A stretch of DNA of 64,000 nucleotides from an uncultured Pelagibacteraceae bacterium. GTDB taxonomy: Bacteria; Pseudomonadota; Alphaproteobacteria; Pelagibacterales; Pelagibacteraceae. Numbering within the stretch: position 1 is the stretch's first letter; the number at the start of each line of letters is the position of its first letter. The stretch spans positions 1 through 64,000 of the forward strand of contig CABYFG010000001.1 in NCBI GenBank assembly GCA_902518185.1, read 5' to 3'. The translations under genes were made by a program, and so were the position numbers. This document shows, piece by piece, positions 1 through 13,546 of the stretch. The notes below the pieces were generated by a model that searched no databases, was not told the DNA's origin, and saw nothing but the letters and a program-made list of their open reading frames with translations.

Positions 1-1338
1 AAAAAAAAGAGAAATTATTTGGAGGGGTATATTAGAAGAAAATATAAAAGTTGTAATTGGTGCAAGATCCTCTTTATTTTTACCGTTTAGAAACTTGGGA
101 TTGATAGTAGTAGACGAAGAACATGATCAATCATATAAACAGGATGAAGGAATAACATATAATGCAAGAGATATGCTGTAACGAGAGCCTCATTCGAAAA
201 AATTCCTATTAACTTGGTAACAGCAATCCCATCTATAGAAACTTATGAAAATATTAAAAAAGGAAAATATAAAATCTCAAACTTAGAAAATAGATTCAAA
301 AAAGCACCTTTACCAAATTATGAAATACTTAATCTAAATAATGTAAAATTAAAAAAAAATTCTTGGATTTCAAATGAAATTTTTAATAAAGTAAATTTTC
401 ATTTAAAAAAAAAGGACCAGGTTTTATTTTTTCTCAATAGAAGGGGATTTTCACCAAGTGTTTTTTGCAAAAAATGTCTCAAAAGCTTTTCATGTCCTAA
501 TTGTTCAATTAATTTAGTATATCATAAAAATAAAAATAATTTATTATGCCATTTCTGTGGTTTTAAGGCACAACTCAATAGAAAATGTCAAAAGGAATTA
601 AGTTGTGATTTTATTTTTAGTGGACCGGGAGTTGAAAGAATTTATGAGGAGGTAAAAAGTATTTTTCCCTCCAAAAAAATTGAAATTTTTTCCAGTGATA
701 CTATGAACAAAAAAAGTTTCAAAAAAAAATTAGATAAAATTGTTAATAATGAAGTTGATATTTTAATTGGTACGCAGTTAATCTCAAAAGGTTTCCACTT
801 TCCAAGTTTAAATTGTATAGTGGTTGTAGATGTAGATTTAACTTCTCAAGGACATGATTTAAGAAATGCAGAGAAAAATTTACAACTATATCATCAATTA
901 TCTGGTAGAGCAGGCCGAACTGGTAAACCCTCGATGGTTTATTTCCAGACTTATAATACTCAAACAAAAATAATTTCAGATATCACAAACAAAAATCCAA
1001 AAGTTTTTTTGGAAAAAGAAATAGAGATAAGAAAAATTAATGGGCTACCCCCTTTTCAAAGATTTATTTCTCTTATTTTAACAGGTGAAAATGAGATTAA
1101 ATTAGAGAAAGAAGCTGCAAGATTTAAAACAGTTTTACAAAGTAAAATTAATGGAAAGATTTTAGGACCTGTTAGTGCGCCATTATTTAAATTAAAAAAA
1201 AAATACAGAATTAGATTATTAATTAGAGGCTCAAAAACTCTAAAATTGCAAAATTCCTTATCAACCATTATTCAAAATTATAAATTTTTGTCTGGAATAA
1301 AACTTTCAGTTGATGTTGATCCAATAAGCTTCAATTAG
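1..1338 (+). pseudogene. priA: priA, primosomal replication-restart helicase; 5' end outside window, one-base frameshift
   Basis: PriA is the 3'-5' DNA helicase that reloads the replisome at stalled forks. Bases 2-181 encode the middle of the helicase core in one frame ([13 protein letters not shown], then motif II DEEH) and stop at TAA 179-181. The following frame continues at once with [10 protein letters not shown], zinc-binding cysteines (CKKC, CPNC, CHFC), LIGTQLISKGFHF and motif VI HQLSGRAGRTGKP, ending at 1338. Inserting one G near 175 restores Asp-Met-Ala-Val-Thr-Arg, the usual PriA sequence, so a single base is missing. The last zinc pair is odd: the two Cys in KCQKELSC are six residues apart rather than in a CxxC. 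It lies upstream of the atp operon, as in many alphaproteobacteria. It could be a true pseudogene, but a sequencing or assembly error is at least as likely because priA is widely conserved. Confidence 0.85.
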
Positions 1339-1374
1339 ACCCCAAAAAAAGCGCATATTTACTTAATGTGTTAC

Positions 1375-1403
1375 TTGAAGACTATATGGTCATATGTTAA
1401 TTA
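1375..1403 (+). promoter_or_regulatory. Possible sigma-70 promoter of the atp operon
   Basis: TTGAAG (1375-1380) and TAATTA (1398-1403) are separated by 17 bases and lie about 45 bases ahead of atpH, in the 110-base gap after priA. This is the only gap large enough for a promoter ahead of the five atp genes. The match is moderate in very A+T-rich DNA. Confidence 0.35.
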
Positions 1404-1448
1404 AAACGATATTTTATTAATAATTCTTCAATATCTTTGAGGTGAAAA

Positions 1449-2006
1449 TTGAGTAAAAATAAAGGATTTTCGATCACGTCTGCTAACAGATACTCGTTGG
1501 CTTTATATGAGTTAGCAATTGAGAATGATTTGATTTTTAAATTAGAGAATAATTCACAGGCATTTTTAAAAATGATATCGCATAATAAAGAATTTAAAAG
1601 TTTTTTAAAAGATCCCACCATAAGTTTATATACTTTTAAAGAAGTTATTAACAAAATATCTGAAAATTCAAAGTTAGAGGTCTTATTTTCAAAATTTTTA
1701 AATTTGCTTATTATGAAAAGAAGATTTTTCTATGTAGAACAAATACTCAAAAATTTTATTGAGATTTGCTCAGAAAAAAGAGGTGAATTGAAAGCAGAAA
1801 TAAGATCAGCAAAAAAATTGTCACAAGAGGAAATTGATGAAATTGCTAGACAATTATCAGAAAACTTTAAATCAAAGATTAAGTTAAATTACAATCATGA
1901 TGAAAGTTTAATAGGAGGTTTAATTGTACAAGTTGGAAGTACAATGATTGACACCTCCATAAAAAATAAATTAAATCAAATTGAAAATAAAATGATCGAG
2001 GCTTAG
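1449..2006 (+). CDS. atpH: ATP synthase F1, delta subunit
   Basis: The delta subunit (OSCP family) forms the stator link between the top of F1 and the b subunits. The 185-residue length is normal. The conserved C-terminal block [20 protein letters not shown] is present near residues 156-175. Translation starts at TTG 1449, supported by the Shine-Dalgarno-like TGAGGTG eight bases upstream and by the start of family similarity ([17 protein letters not shown]). It is first in atpHAGDC, the standard alphaproteobacterial F1 operon, with one base between its stop and atpA. The F0 genes are not in the window; in alphaproteobacteria they normally form a separate operon. Confidence 0.95.
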   Translation: MSKNKGFSITSANRYSLALYELAIENDLIFKLENNSQAFLKMISHNKEFKSFLKDPTISLYTFKEVINKISENSKLEVLFSKFLNLLIMKRRFFYVEQILKNFIEICSEKRGELKAEIRSAKKLSQEEIDEIARQLSENFKSKIKLNYNHDESLIGGLIVQVGSTMIDTSIKNKLNQIENKMIEA

Positions 2007-2007
2007 T

Positions 2008-3543
2008 ATGGAAATTAATCCTTCAGAGGTAACAAAAATCTTAAAAGAAGAAATTAAAAATTTTGGAGAAAAAGCTGAAATTTCAGAGGTTGGTCAAGTT
2101 CTGTCTGTTGGAGATGGTATTGCTAGAATATATGGTTTAGATAATGTTCAAGCTGGAGAGATGGTTGAATTTTCAGATGCTTCTAAAGGTATGGCTCTTA
2201 ATTTAGAAAGTGAAAATGTTGGAGTTGTAATTTTTGGGGATGATAGAAACATTAAAGAGGGTGATGTTGTAAAAAGAACTGGAAGCATTGTTGATACTCC
2301 AGTTGGAAAAGAGTTATTAGGAAGAGTTGTTGATGGCTTGGGTAATCCAATTGATGGAAAGGGCTCATTGGATAAAAACATCAAAAAAAGTAGAGTTGAG
2401 GTAAAAGCCCCTGGTATTATTCCTAGACAGTCCGTTAGTGAGCCAATGCAAACTGGTTTGAAATCAATTGATAGCCTTGTTCCAATTGGAAGAGGTCAAC
2501 GTGAACTAATCATAGGTGATAGGCAAACTGGGAAAACTGCCGTTGCTGTAGATGCGATTATTAATCAAAAAAAAATAAATGAGGCTGGCGATGAGAAGCA
2601 GAAACTTTATTGTATTTATGTGGCGATAGGCCAAAAAAGATCTACTGTAAGACAAATTCAAAAAACCTTGGAAGAAGCTGGCGCTATGGAATATACTACA
2701 ATCGTTGCTGCAACAGCATCAGATTCTGCACCACTTCAGTTTTTAGCCCCATATACTGGCTGTGCTATGGGAGAGTATTTTAGGGATAATGGAATGCATG
2801 CATTAATTATTTATGATGATTTATCAAAACAGGCTGTTGCTTACAGACAGATGTCGCTCATATTAAGAAGACCTCCAGGAAGAGAAGCTTATCCTGGCGA
2901 TGTGTTTTATCTTCATAGTAGATTATTAGAAAGAGCAGCAAAACTAAGTGATGATCATGGGGGAGGCTCTTTAACAGCGCTCCCGATTATAGAAACACAA
3001 GGTGGCGATGTCTCTGCTTATATCCCTACAAATGTAATTTCTATAACTGATGGACAAATATTTTTGGAAACAGAATTATTTAATCAAGGTATTAGGCCAG
3101 CAATAAATGTCGGATTATCTGTATCTAGAGTAGGGTCTGCAGCACAGACCAAAGCAATGAAAAAAGTTTCTGGTTCAATGAAACTTGAATTAGCACAATA
3201 TAGAGAAATGGCTGCTTTTGCACAATTTGGCTCAGATTTAGATGCTTCAACACAACAACTTTTGAATAGAGGATCTAAACTTACTGAGCTTTTAAAACAA
3301 AAACAATATTCTCCCATGTCAGTAGCAGAACAAGTTATTTCAGTGTTTTGTGGAGTAAAAGGTTATTTAGATGACATCGATTTGAAAGATATTGCCGAAT
3401 TCGAAAATAAAATTATTGAAAGATGTAAGTCTGATAAACCGGAAGTTATAGACTCCATATTAAGCTTGGGAAAATTAGATGAGGAAAATGAAAAAAAAAT
3501 TGTTGAAATAATTACTAATTTAAAAAAAAATTTTAAAACTTAA
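2008..3543 (+). CDS. atpA: ATP synthase F1, alpha subunit
   Basis: The alpha subunit is the regulatory nucleotide-binding subunit of the alpha3beta3 hexamer. It has 511 residues, with an N-terminal beta-barrel domain (about 25-95), a P-loop GDRQTGKT at 170-177, and the conserved [19 protein letters not shown] segment near residues 370-390. The start directly after atpH and the length agree with the family. Base and codon use match the neighbours. Confidence 0.98.
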   Translation: MEINPSEVTKILKEEIKNFGEKAEISEVGQVLSVGDGIARIYGLDNVQAGEMVEFSDASKGMALNLESENVGVVIFGDDRNIKEGDVVKRTGSIVDTPVGKELLGRVVDGLGNPIDGKGSLDKNIKKSRVEVKAPGIIPRQSVSEPMQTGLKSIDSLVPIGRGQRELIIGDRQTGKTAVAVDAIINQKKINEAGDEKQKLYCIYVAIGQKRSTVRQIQKTLEEAGAMEYTTIVAATASDSAPLQFLAPYTGCAMGEYFRDNGMHALIIYDDLSKQAVAYRQMSLILRRPPGREAYPGDVFYLHSRLLERAAKLSDDHGGGSLTALPIIETQGGDVSAYIPTNVISITDGQIFLETELFNQGIRPAINVGLSVSRVGSAAQTKAMKKVSGSMKLELAQYREMAAFAQFGSDLDASTQQLLNRGSKLTELLKQKQYSPMSVAEQVISVFCGVKGYLDDIDLKDIAEFENKIIERCKSDKPEVIDSILSLGKLDEENEKKIVEIITNLKKNFKT

Positions 3544-3547
3544 TTTT

Positions 3548-4426
3548 ATGGCAAGTTTAGATGATCTTAAAAAGAGGATTACAAGTGTAAAGTCTACACA
3601 AAAAATCACTAAAGCAATGAAAATGGTAGCTGCTGCAAAGTTAAAGAGAGCTCAAGAAAGTGCTGAAAAAGGAAGACCTTACTCAGAAAAAATGAACAAT
3701 ATAATTTTAAATTTATCAAATGGTATATCAGACAAAGAAAATGCGCCTAAATTATTAAATGGTACTGGAAAAGATCAAACACATCTATGTGTGGTTATGA
3801 CTTCTGATAGAGGTTTATGCGGTGGTTTTAATTCGAATATTATTAAAAAAGCTAAAAGTTATTTTTCTAAATTATCTAAAGATAGTAAGGAATTAAAAAT
3901 AATTACTGTTGGTTCGAAAGGTAATGACCAGTTAAAAAGAATTTATGGCTCCAAGATAATCGAAAAAATTTCTTTTAAGAACTCTAAATATGTAAATTAC
4001 TTTGATGCAGAAAAAGTTGGCAAGTCAATAATAGAAAAGTTTAACAATAAAGAGTTTGATGTTTGTACTATTTTTTATAACCAATTTAAGAATGTCATTA
4101 CCCAAATCCCTCAAGCTCAACAAATCATTCCTTTAAATGATGAAAATAATAATAAGGGAGATGAATTAAATGAAAGTTATGAGTTTGAACCAGATGAAGA
4201 TGAGATATTAAATAATTTATTACCTAAAAATATTTCTACACAAATATTTAAAGCAATGTTAGAAAATTCAGCTAGTGAACAGGGTGCAAGGATGAGTGCA
4301 ATGGATAATGCAACTAGAAATGCTGGGGAAATGGTTGACAAACTTACTATTGAGTTTAATAGAAGTCGACAGGCAGCAATCACAAAAGAGTTAATTGAAA
4401 TTATTTCAGGAGCAGAAAGTTTATAA
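3548..4426 (+). CDS. atpG: ATP synthase F1, gamma subunit
   Basis: The gamma subunit is the central rotor shaft that couples proton flow in F0 to catalysis in F1. It has 292 residues. The N-terminal helix (LKKRITSVKSTQKITKAMKM) and C-terminal helix (NRSRQAAITKELIEIISGAESL region), which pair to form the coiled shaft, are both present, as is the TSDRGLCGGFN segment near residue 92. An acidic, Asn/Glu-rich stretch around residues 200-220 sits in the variable globular part. Four bases separate it from atpA, and it abuts atpD directly. Confidence 0.97.
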   Translation: MASLDDLKKRITSVKSTQKITKAMKMVAAAKLKRAQESAEKGRPYSEKMNNIILNLSNGISDKENAPKLLNGTGKDQTHLCVVMTSDRGLCGGFNSNIIKKAKSYFSKLSKDSKELKIITVGSKGNDQLKRIYGSKIIEKISFKNSKYVNYFDAEKVGKSIIEKFNNKEFDVCTIFYNQFKNVITQIPQAQQIIPLNDENNNKGDELNESYEFEPDEDEILNNLLPKNISTQIFKAMLENSASEQGARMSAMDNATRNAGEMVDKLTIEFNRSRQAAITKELIEIISGAESL

Positions 4427-5847
<1,421 letters not shown>

Positions 5848-5848
<1 letters not shown>

Positions 5849-6240
5849 TGAGTGAGGAATTTAAAATTGAAATAATTAATCCTGAAAAATCTTTTTTTGT
5901 AAAAGAAGACGTCATAGAAGCAGTAATCCCAGCATTTGAGGGCGAAATGGGGATTTTAAAAGATCATATATCTTTTATCTCTTTCTTAAAACCGGGTTTA
6001 ATCAAGATTTATTCTAAATCTGGAGAAGACAAGTTTTACTTAGAGGATGGAATCGTTGAATTTAAAAAAAATAATTTATCCATTTTAACAAGTTCGATAT
6101 CAAATTTAAAAGATTTAGATAAAAGTAAATTACAAGATCTTCTAAAAATTGCGGAAGAGCAGTCAAATAAGAATGATATAAATGACCAATCAAAATATTT
6201 AGCTGATCAAAAGATTGAAGTTTTAAAATCTCTTAATTAA
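5848..6240 (+). CDS. atpC: ATP synthase F1, epsilon subunit
   Basis: The epsilon subunit binds the foot of gamma and inhibits ATP hydrolysis. At 130 residues it holds the N-terminal beta-sandwich, including IPAFEGEMGILKDHISF, the family hallmark near residues 27-43, and a C-terminal helical part (residues 85-130). It is translationally coupled to atpD by a one-base overlap. Its last eight bases overlap the end of the convergent rppH gene, so there is no room for a conventional terminator between the two. Confidence 0.95.
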
Positions 6241-6709
6241 GAATTTCTTTAATTTTGTGCTGAAGATCTTTATATACTTGCAATTTAAATTTTACTACTA
6301 CATTAGGTAAATTTTCTAAATCAATCCATTTCCATTCTAGAAATTCTGGTTTATCTGTTTTAATATTAATCTCATTATCTTCACCAAGATATCTCATTAG
6401 GTACCATTTTTGTTTTTGACCCTTATATTTGCCTTTCCAAATTATTCCCAATAAATTTTCTGGAAGCATATATGTAAGAGTACCATCTATTTCTTTAATT
6501 AACTCAACATTTGTTATACTAGTTTCCTCCTCCAACTCTCTATAGGCAGCAGTTAAATAGTCTTCTCCATTGTCAACTCCACCTTGAGGCATTTGCCAAA
6601 AATTTTTTGGGTTATCTATTCTTTTTGCAACAAAAATCTGATTCTTTTTATTTAAGACAATGATACCAACACCACTACGTAGTGGAAGCTTTTTGAATTT
6701 TTCCTTCAT
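6233..6709 (-). CDS. rppH: RNA pyrophosphohydrolase, NUDIX family
   Basis: RppH-type enzymes remove pyrophosphate from mRNA 5' ends, starting decay, or cleave dinucleoside polyphosphates. The 158-residue protein has RSGVGIIVLNKKNQIFVAKR near the N-terminus and a complete NUDIX box, GGVDNGEDYLTAAYRELEEE, from about residue 43, with the metal-binding REXXEE glutamates intact. It is the last gene of a long minus-strand run, one base after ctpA. RppH is preferred over a generic NUDIX enzyme because of its length and the WQMPQGGVD context typical of the RppH/NudH subgroup. Confidence 0.88.
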   Translation of the reverse strand: MKEKFKKLPLRSGVGIIVLNKKNQIFVAKRIDNPKNFWQMPQGGVDNGEDYLTAAYRELEEETSITNVELIKEIDGTLTYMLPENLLGIIWKGKYKGQKQKWYLMRYLGEDNEINIKTDKPEFLEWKWIDLENLPNVVVKFKLQVYKDLQHKIKEILN

Positions 6710-6710
6710 T

Positions 6711-7847
6711 TTATCCGTTGAGAAGTTTCAGAGCATAGTCTAACTGGTTATCAGTTTCAGATTTAATAACAAAGTCATCTGAACTTTCATTCACCTCTAT
6801 ATCAGGAGAGACCCCTACTTCAGAAATTGATTTTCCAGATGGTAGATAATATTTTGCAACTGTTAATCTAATAGCTCCATCATTTTTAAGAGGTATAATT
6901 GATTGCACAGAGCCTTTTCCATAACTATTTTCTCCTAATAATATTGCTCTTTTATGATCCTTTAAAGCTCCTGCAACAATTTCTGAGGCCGAAGCTGAAC
7001 CATAATTAATTAAAACAATTATTGCCTTTCCATTTGTAATGTCACCTTTTTTAGCAAACCATTTTCTATTTTCTATTTGTTTTCTACTTTTTGTAGATAC
7101 AATTTCACCATTATCTAAAAAGAAATCTGAAATTTTTATTGCTTGAGATAGTAAACCACCCGGGTTATTTCTTAAATCTAAAATGTAAGCTTTAACAGAC
7201 TCATTTTTTTCTATTCTTTTAATTTCCTTTTCTATTTGATCTCCACTATTTTCATTAAAAGATGTCAGTCTAATATAACCAATATTTTTATCTAAAAGCT
7301 CAGCCTTCACTGATTTAATTTGAATAATTTCTCTTACTATTTCAAAGATTAGTGCTTTTTTTTCGCCTCTGCGCCTAACAGTTAATTTGATTCCAGATCC
7401 AACTGGTCCCCTCATTAATTCTACAGCTTCACTTAGTGATTTTCCCTGAACTTGAGTATCGTCAATTTTTACAATGTAATCACCTGCTTTAATTCCGGCC
7501 TTAGATGCAGGCGTATCGTCAATTGGTGATATAACTTTCACAACCCCAGACTCCATACTCACTTCAATGCCAAGTCCTCCAAATTCTCCACTAGTTTCTG
7601 TTTGCATTTCATTAAAAATTTCTGGAGACATATAAGCAGAATATGGATCTAAAGATTGAAGTAAACCATTTATTGCAGAGTCCATGCTTTCTGATTGATT
7701 TATCTCATCAACATATTCTTTATTAATTTTTTCTAAGACTTCACCAAATAAATCAATTTTCTCATAAACATTATTTTCACTAGAGATAGAACCATTTATA
7801 AAAATTAAATAAAAGAAAATTGATATTTTAAAAATTTTAGAAATCAT
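6711..7847 (-). CDS. ctpA: C-terminal processing protease, S41 family, with PDZ domain
   Basis: CtpA/Prc proteases are exported Ser-Lys proteases that trim envelope proteins. The start is placed at ATG 7845-7847, which overlaps the rsfS stop as ATGA; a start 36 bases further upstream would add 12 residues ahead of the signal peptide. The 378-residue product begins with a signal sequence (MISKIFKISIFFYLIFINGS), then a PDZ domain (GGLGIEVSMESGVVKVISPI region, about 80-165), then the S41 core with the catalytic Ser segment NYGSASASEIVAGALKD and the Lys in GENSYGKGSVQ. It sits between rsfS and rppH, a common alphaproteobacterial order. Confidence 0.93.
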   Translation of the reverse strand: MISKIFKISIFFYLIFINGSISSENNVYEKIDLFGEVLEKINKEYVDEINQSESMDSAINGLLQSLDPYSAYMSPEIFNEMQTETSGEFGGLGIEVSMESGVVKVISPIDDTPASKAGIKAGDYIVKIDDTQVQGKSLSEAVELMRGPVGSGIKLTVRRRGEKKALIFEIVREIIQIKSVKAELLDKNIGYIRLTSFNENSGDQIEKEIKRIEKNESVKAYILDLRNNPGGLLSQAIKISDFFLDNGEIVSTKSRKQIENRKWFAKKGDITNGKAIIVLINYGSASASEIVAGALKDHKRAILLGENSYGKGSVQSIIPLKNDGAIRLTVAKYYLPSGKSISEVGVSPDIEVNESSDDFVIKSETDNQLDYALKLLNG

Positions 7848-8194
7848 ATTATTAATTTTTCTTTTGGTATAAGCTCTGACCACATTTTTTCAAGTTCATA
7901 AAACTTTCTTTTTTCAGGATGAAAAATATGTACAATTAAATCTATTCCATCAACTAATTTCCACTCACTACTGTCTTTACCCTCAATTTTAGAATCTTTT
8001 ACACCATTTATTTTAAATTTTTCTAATACTTGTTCTGATAATGACTGAATGTGCCTAGATGATGTACCACTAGCAATAATCATATAATCAGCCATCGAGC
8101 TTTTATCTTTGAGATCGATACTTATTATATTCAGTGCTTTATTTTTATCGAGGGTATTAATTACAATTTGTTTTAAATTTGAAATTTTATCCAT
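7844..8194 (-). CDS. rsfS: Ribosomal silencing factor RsfS (Iojap family)
   Basis: RsfS binds protein L14 on the large subunit and blocks subunit joining when nutrients are scarce. The 116-residue protein shows the family signature WKLVDGIDLIVHIFHPEKR followed by FYELEKMW. It lies between nadD and ctpA, the classical nadD-rsfS order, 18 bases after nadD. Dampened translation under starvation fits an oligotrophic organism; that last point is inference. Confidence 0.93.
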   Translation of the reverse strand: MDKISNLKQIVINTLDKNKALNIISIDLKDKSSMADYMIIASGTSSRHIQSLSEQVLEKFKINGVKDSKIEGKDSSEWKLVDGIDLIVHIFHPEKRKFYELEKMWSELIPKEKLII

Positions 8195-8212
8195 TTACTG
8201 CTTTTAAGATTA

Positions 8213-8734
8213 TCAAATTTTCCTTAATTGAGAAGAAGAAATATTGACTTTATTAAATCTTACAAATTCTAAATTTTTCTTATTAACTCTTCTATATGTT
8301 ATTGAATTTAAAGATTTTTTTTTATATCCATGACGATCAAATACAATTAATTTGCATTTTTGAAGAATACGTTCCCATTTATACCATTTATGAAAATATA
8401 TTAAATTATCTGCACCCATTAAAAAATAAATCTCATTTTTTTTGTTTTTTTTAAAATGGTCAATCAAATCTATTGTTTTATTAGATTTGATAGAATTTTC
8501 GTAAAATCTAACATTTATAAACTTGGTACCACCTATTATTTTTTTACAAAGTTGAATTCTTCTGAGAATACTCTCGTTAGTTTTCTTTTTTAGTGGATTT
8601 TTTTTTGTAATTGCCCAAATTATTTTATTGAGTTTAAATCTCTTATAAGCTTCTTTAGAGATGGTTAAGTGACCTTTATGAGCAGGATTAAATGATCCAC
8701 CAAGTATACCAATTTTATTTTTTTTAAATTCCAA
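8213..8734 (-). CDS. nadD: Nicotinate-nucleotide adenylyltransferase
   Basis: NadD adenylates nicotinate mononucleotide to deamido-NAD, the penultimate step of NAD synthesis. The nucleotidyl-transfer motif GILGGSFNPAHKGHL is at residues 9-23 and the second motif ISSSQLRK closes the protein. At 173 residues it is shorter than typical NadD (about 190-215), because it stops immediately after the ISSxxLR motif and lacks the usual C-terminal helix. TGA is followed closely by further in-frame stops, so this is not a simple recent readthrough loss. It sits one base after proA. Confidence 0.9.
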   Translation of the reverse strand: MEFKKNKIGILGGSFNPAHKGHLTISKEAYKRFKLNKIIWAITKKNPLKKKTNESILRRIQLCKKIIGGTKFINVRFYENSIKSNKTIDLIDHFKKNKKNEIYFLMGADNLIYFHKWYKWERILQKCKLIVFDRHGYKKKSLNSITYRRVNKKNLEFVRFNKVNISSSQLRKI

Positions 8735-8735
8735 T

Positions 8736-9985
8736 CTATTTCCTTATACTTCCTCTGCTAGTAACTTTGTATTTATAAGAAACTAATTGATTTAAGCCAA
8801 CAGGGCCTCTTGGAGGTAAATTATTTGTTGAAATTCCAACCTCACCACCAAATCCAAATTCACCACCATCTGCGAACTGTGTTGATGTATTATGCATAGC
8901 AATAGAACTTTTAATAAATTTTAAAAATTTATCAGCACTTTTTTTATTTTCTGTAATTATACAATCAGTGTGCATAGTGCCATACTTGTTTATATGTAGT
9001 ATAGCTTCATCTAGGTTTTTAACAGTTTTTACTGATACTTTTGCAGATAAATATTCTTTTGACCAATCTTTTTTTGCCGCTTTGTAAATTTTTCCTCTAT
9101 AAAATTTTCTTACTTTGTTATCACCGATAATTTTACAGCCATTTCTTTCAAGATCTTCTAAAACTGGAATTCCAATTTTATTAATTATTTTTTCATGTAA
9201 AAGAATAGTCTCTGTTGCACCACAAATTGCAGTATTCCTCAATTTTGCATTTATAATTACTTTTTTAGCGATTTCGGGGTTTGCATCTTTGTCTATATAA
9301 GAATGGCAAATGCCCTCAAGATGTCCAATAATAGGAATTGATGATAGCTGTTGAACTTTTTTAACTAAACTTTTTCCTCCTCTCGGTATAATAACATCAA
9401 TATATGGTTTCATTTTACTTAAAATAAAATCTACAGTATTTCTTTTTTTATAATTTATAAATTGAACAAAATTTTCATCTACATTATTTTTCTTTAATGA
9501 CTTTCTAAATAAGTTTGAAAGTACTAAATTTGAGTAAAATGACTCAGAGCCTCCTTTTAAAATGACAGCATTCCCTGATTTAAAACACAAAGATGCAACA
9601 TCTGATGTTACGTTTGGTCTACTTTCATAAATAACTCCTATCACACCTATTGGTATAGATATTCTTGAAATATTCAGACCATTAGGTCTTTTCCATTTTT
9701 CCATAATTACATTAGTTGGATCTTTTAATTTTATTATTTTTTTTATTGAGCCTATAATACCTAAAATTTTTTTTTCATTTAGAACTAATCTATGAATAAA
9801 ATTTTTATTCAATTTTTTTTTATTTGCAAGATCAAGATCCTTTTTGTTGGCACTAAGAATTAATTTTCTATTTTTATAAATAAGTTCAAAATAATTTTTT
9901 AAAACTTTATCTTTCTTTTTAGAGGTAATATGATGTAAAAAAGCTCTTTTGGATTTTCTACCTATATTTATTAATTTTTTTCTCA

Positions 9986-9986
<1 letters not shown>
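8736..9986 (-). CDS. proA: Glutamate-5-semialdehyde dehydrogenase (gamma-glutamyl phosphate reductase)
   Basis: ProA reduces gamma-glutamyl phosphate to glutamate-5-semialdehyde in proline synthesis. The 416-residue aldehyde-dehydrogenase-fold protein carries PIGVIGVIYESRPNVTSDVA, SGNAVILKGGSES and the catalytic-Cys region NTAICGATETILLH, and ends with the family-typical GEFGFGGEVGISTNN and RGPVGLNQLVSYKY. Its start shares one base with the proB stop (TAATG), giving translational coupling to the preceding enzyme of the pathway. proC is not in this window. Confidence 0.97.
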
Positions 9987-12351
<2,365 letters not shown>

Positions 12352-12364
12352 AATAGATACCTAA

Positions 12365-12763
12365 TTATTTATTAGCCTCATTTTTTATGTTTTCTTTTTT
12401 TTGAGATTTTGAAATTTTCTCAGCTTCAGACAAAACTTTTCCATCTTTAGAGTAAATTTTTTCAACTCTAATCATAGAATATTGCTGTCTATGACCATTT
12501 TTTCTTCTTGAATTTTGTCTTCTTCTTTTTTTAAAGATTAAAATTGTTCTGTTTTTTGTATTTTTAATAAGATTTGCTTCGACCTTTGCTCCTTTTACAA
12601 GTGGGTCACCAAGTTCTATTAGTTTACTATCACCGTAAGCCAGTATTTCATTAAATTCTATCTTTGTATTTTCTTTAATCTTAGGTAATTTTTCTATTTT
12701 TAAAATTTCCCCAGATTTAACTTTATACTGTTTACCACCTGTTTTAATTACTGCATATGACAT
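12365..12763 (-). CDS. rplU: 50S ribosomal protein L21
   Basis: L21 is a large-subunit protein that binds 23S rRNA. Residues 1-103 match the family (MSYAVIKTGGKQYKV at the start, and FKKRRRQNSRRKNGHRQQYS). The total of 132 residues includes a charged Lys/Glu-rich tail of about 25 residues beyond the usual end. It is the first gene of the rplU-rpmA-obgE-proBA-nadD-rsfS-ctpA-rppH run and has a good promoter immediately upstream. Confidence 0.97.
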   Translation of the reverse strand: MSYAVIKTGGKQYKVKSGEILKIEKLPKIKENTKIEFNEILAYGDSKLIELGDPLVKGAKVEANLIKNTKNRTILIFKKRRRQNSRRKNGHRQQYSMIRVEKIYSKDGKVLSEAEKISKSQKKENIKNEANK

Positions 12764-12787
12764 AGATAATTCTTAAATTTCTCAAGC

Positions 12788-12815
12788 AATATAGTCCTGA
12801 CGATATTTTAGTCAA
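12788..12815 (-). promoter_or_regulatory. Sigma-70 promoter of the rplU-rpmA-obgE run
   Basis: On the minus strand, -35 TTGACT (12810-12815) and -10 TATATT (12788-12793) are separated by 16 bases. Predicted transcription starts about 12781, leaving a leader of roughly 18 bases before rplU. It lies in the 62-base gap after gloB. The leader is too short for a structured ribosomal-protein autoregulatory RNA. Confidence 0.65.
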
Positions 12816-12825
12816 GCTATATAAA

Positions 12826-13545
12826 TTAGAAATTATCCTTCAAATCTCTCAATTTTGAAAAACTTTCCAAATCTTTAGCTCTTAGAAATATATTACATTG
12901 CATTTCTTCATATAAACTTGTTGGTAAAGTAGGAATTTTTTTTTTTTGTTTGTCTTGAGCTTGAATTACTTTTTTTTTAAGGTTAAGATTTTCTCTATCA
13001 TATTTAAGACAAAATTTAGAATTCTGTAAAGTATATTCATGTCCACAATAAATCTCTGTATCAAGAGGAAGTTCCTTAATTTTATTTAGTGAACTGAACA
13101 TCTGAGAATACGTTCCCTCAAAAATTCTCCCACAACCCAAGGAGAACAAAGTGTCTCCTGTAAAAATTTTTTTTTCTTTATAAAAATAAAAAGCAATGTG
13201 TCCTAAAGTATGACCAGGTAAATGAAAAATCTTAGCTTCAAAAGAGTCATCTTTCCAAATCTCATTATCTTTCAAAAGAATATCGATTTTAGGAATTCGA
13301 TTTTTATCACCCTCAAAACCAATAATTTGACAATTATATTTTTCTTTTAAAATTAAATTTCCACCAATATGGTCACTGTGATGATGAGTATTTAAAATAT
13401 ATTTTAAGTTAATCTGATTTTTTTCAATATAATTTATAATTGGATTAGCCTCACCTGGATCGATAACACAGGCTTTTTTACTTTTCTTGTCTATCAATAG
13501 ATAACTATAGTTATCCTGTAAACATTTGATAATTTCAACATTCAT
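12826..13545 (-). CDS. gloB: Hydroxyacylglutathione hydrolase (glyoxalase II)
   Basis: Glyoxalase II hydrolyses S-lactoylglutathione to lactate and glutathione, completing methylglyoxal detoxification. The 239-residue metallo-beta-lactamase-fold protein has the metal motif THHHSDHIGG (residues 53-62), LPGHTLGHIAFY and the substrate region GDTLFSLGCGRIFEGT, and a GHEYTLQN motif in the C-terminal part. It is one base after metW, at the end of metX-metW-gloB. Confidence 0.92.
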   Translation of the reverse strand: MNVEIIKCLQDNYSYLLIDKKSKKACVIDPGEANPIINYIEKNQINLKYILNTHHHSDHIGGNLILKEKYNCQIIGFEGDKNRIPKIDILLKDNEIWKDDSFEAKIFHLPGHTLGHIAFYFYKEKKIFTGDTLFSLGCGRIFEGTYSQMFSSLNKIKELPLDTEIYCGHEYTLQNSKFCLKYDRENLNLKKKVIQAQDKQKKKIPTLPTSLYEEMQCNIFLRAKDLESFSKLRDLKDNF

Positions 13546-13546
13546 A

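Noticed and set aside
12764-12825. L21-type autoregulatory leader ahead of rplU
   Set aside because: The predicted leader is only about 18 bases, too short for a structured control RNA.
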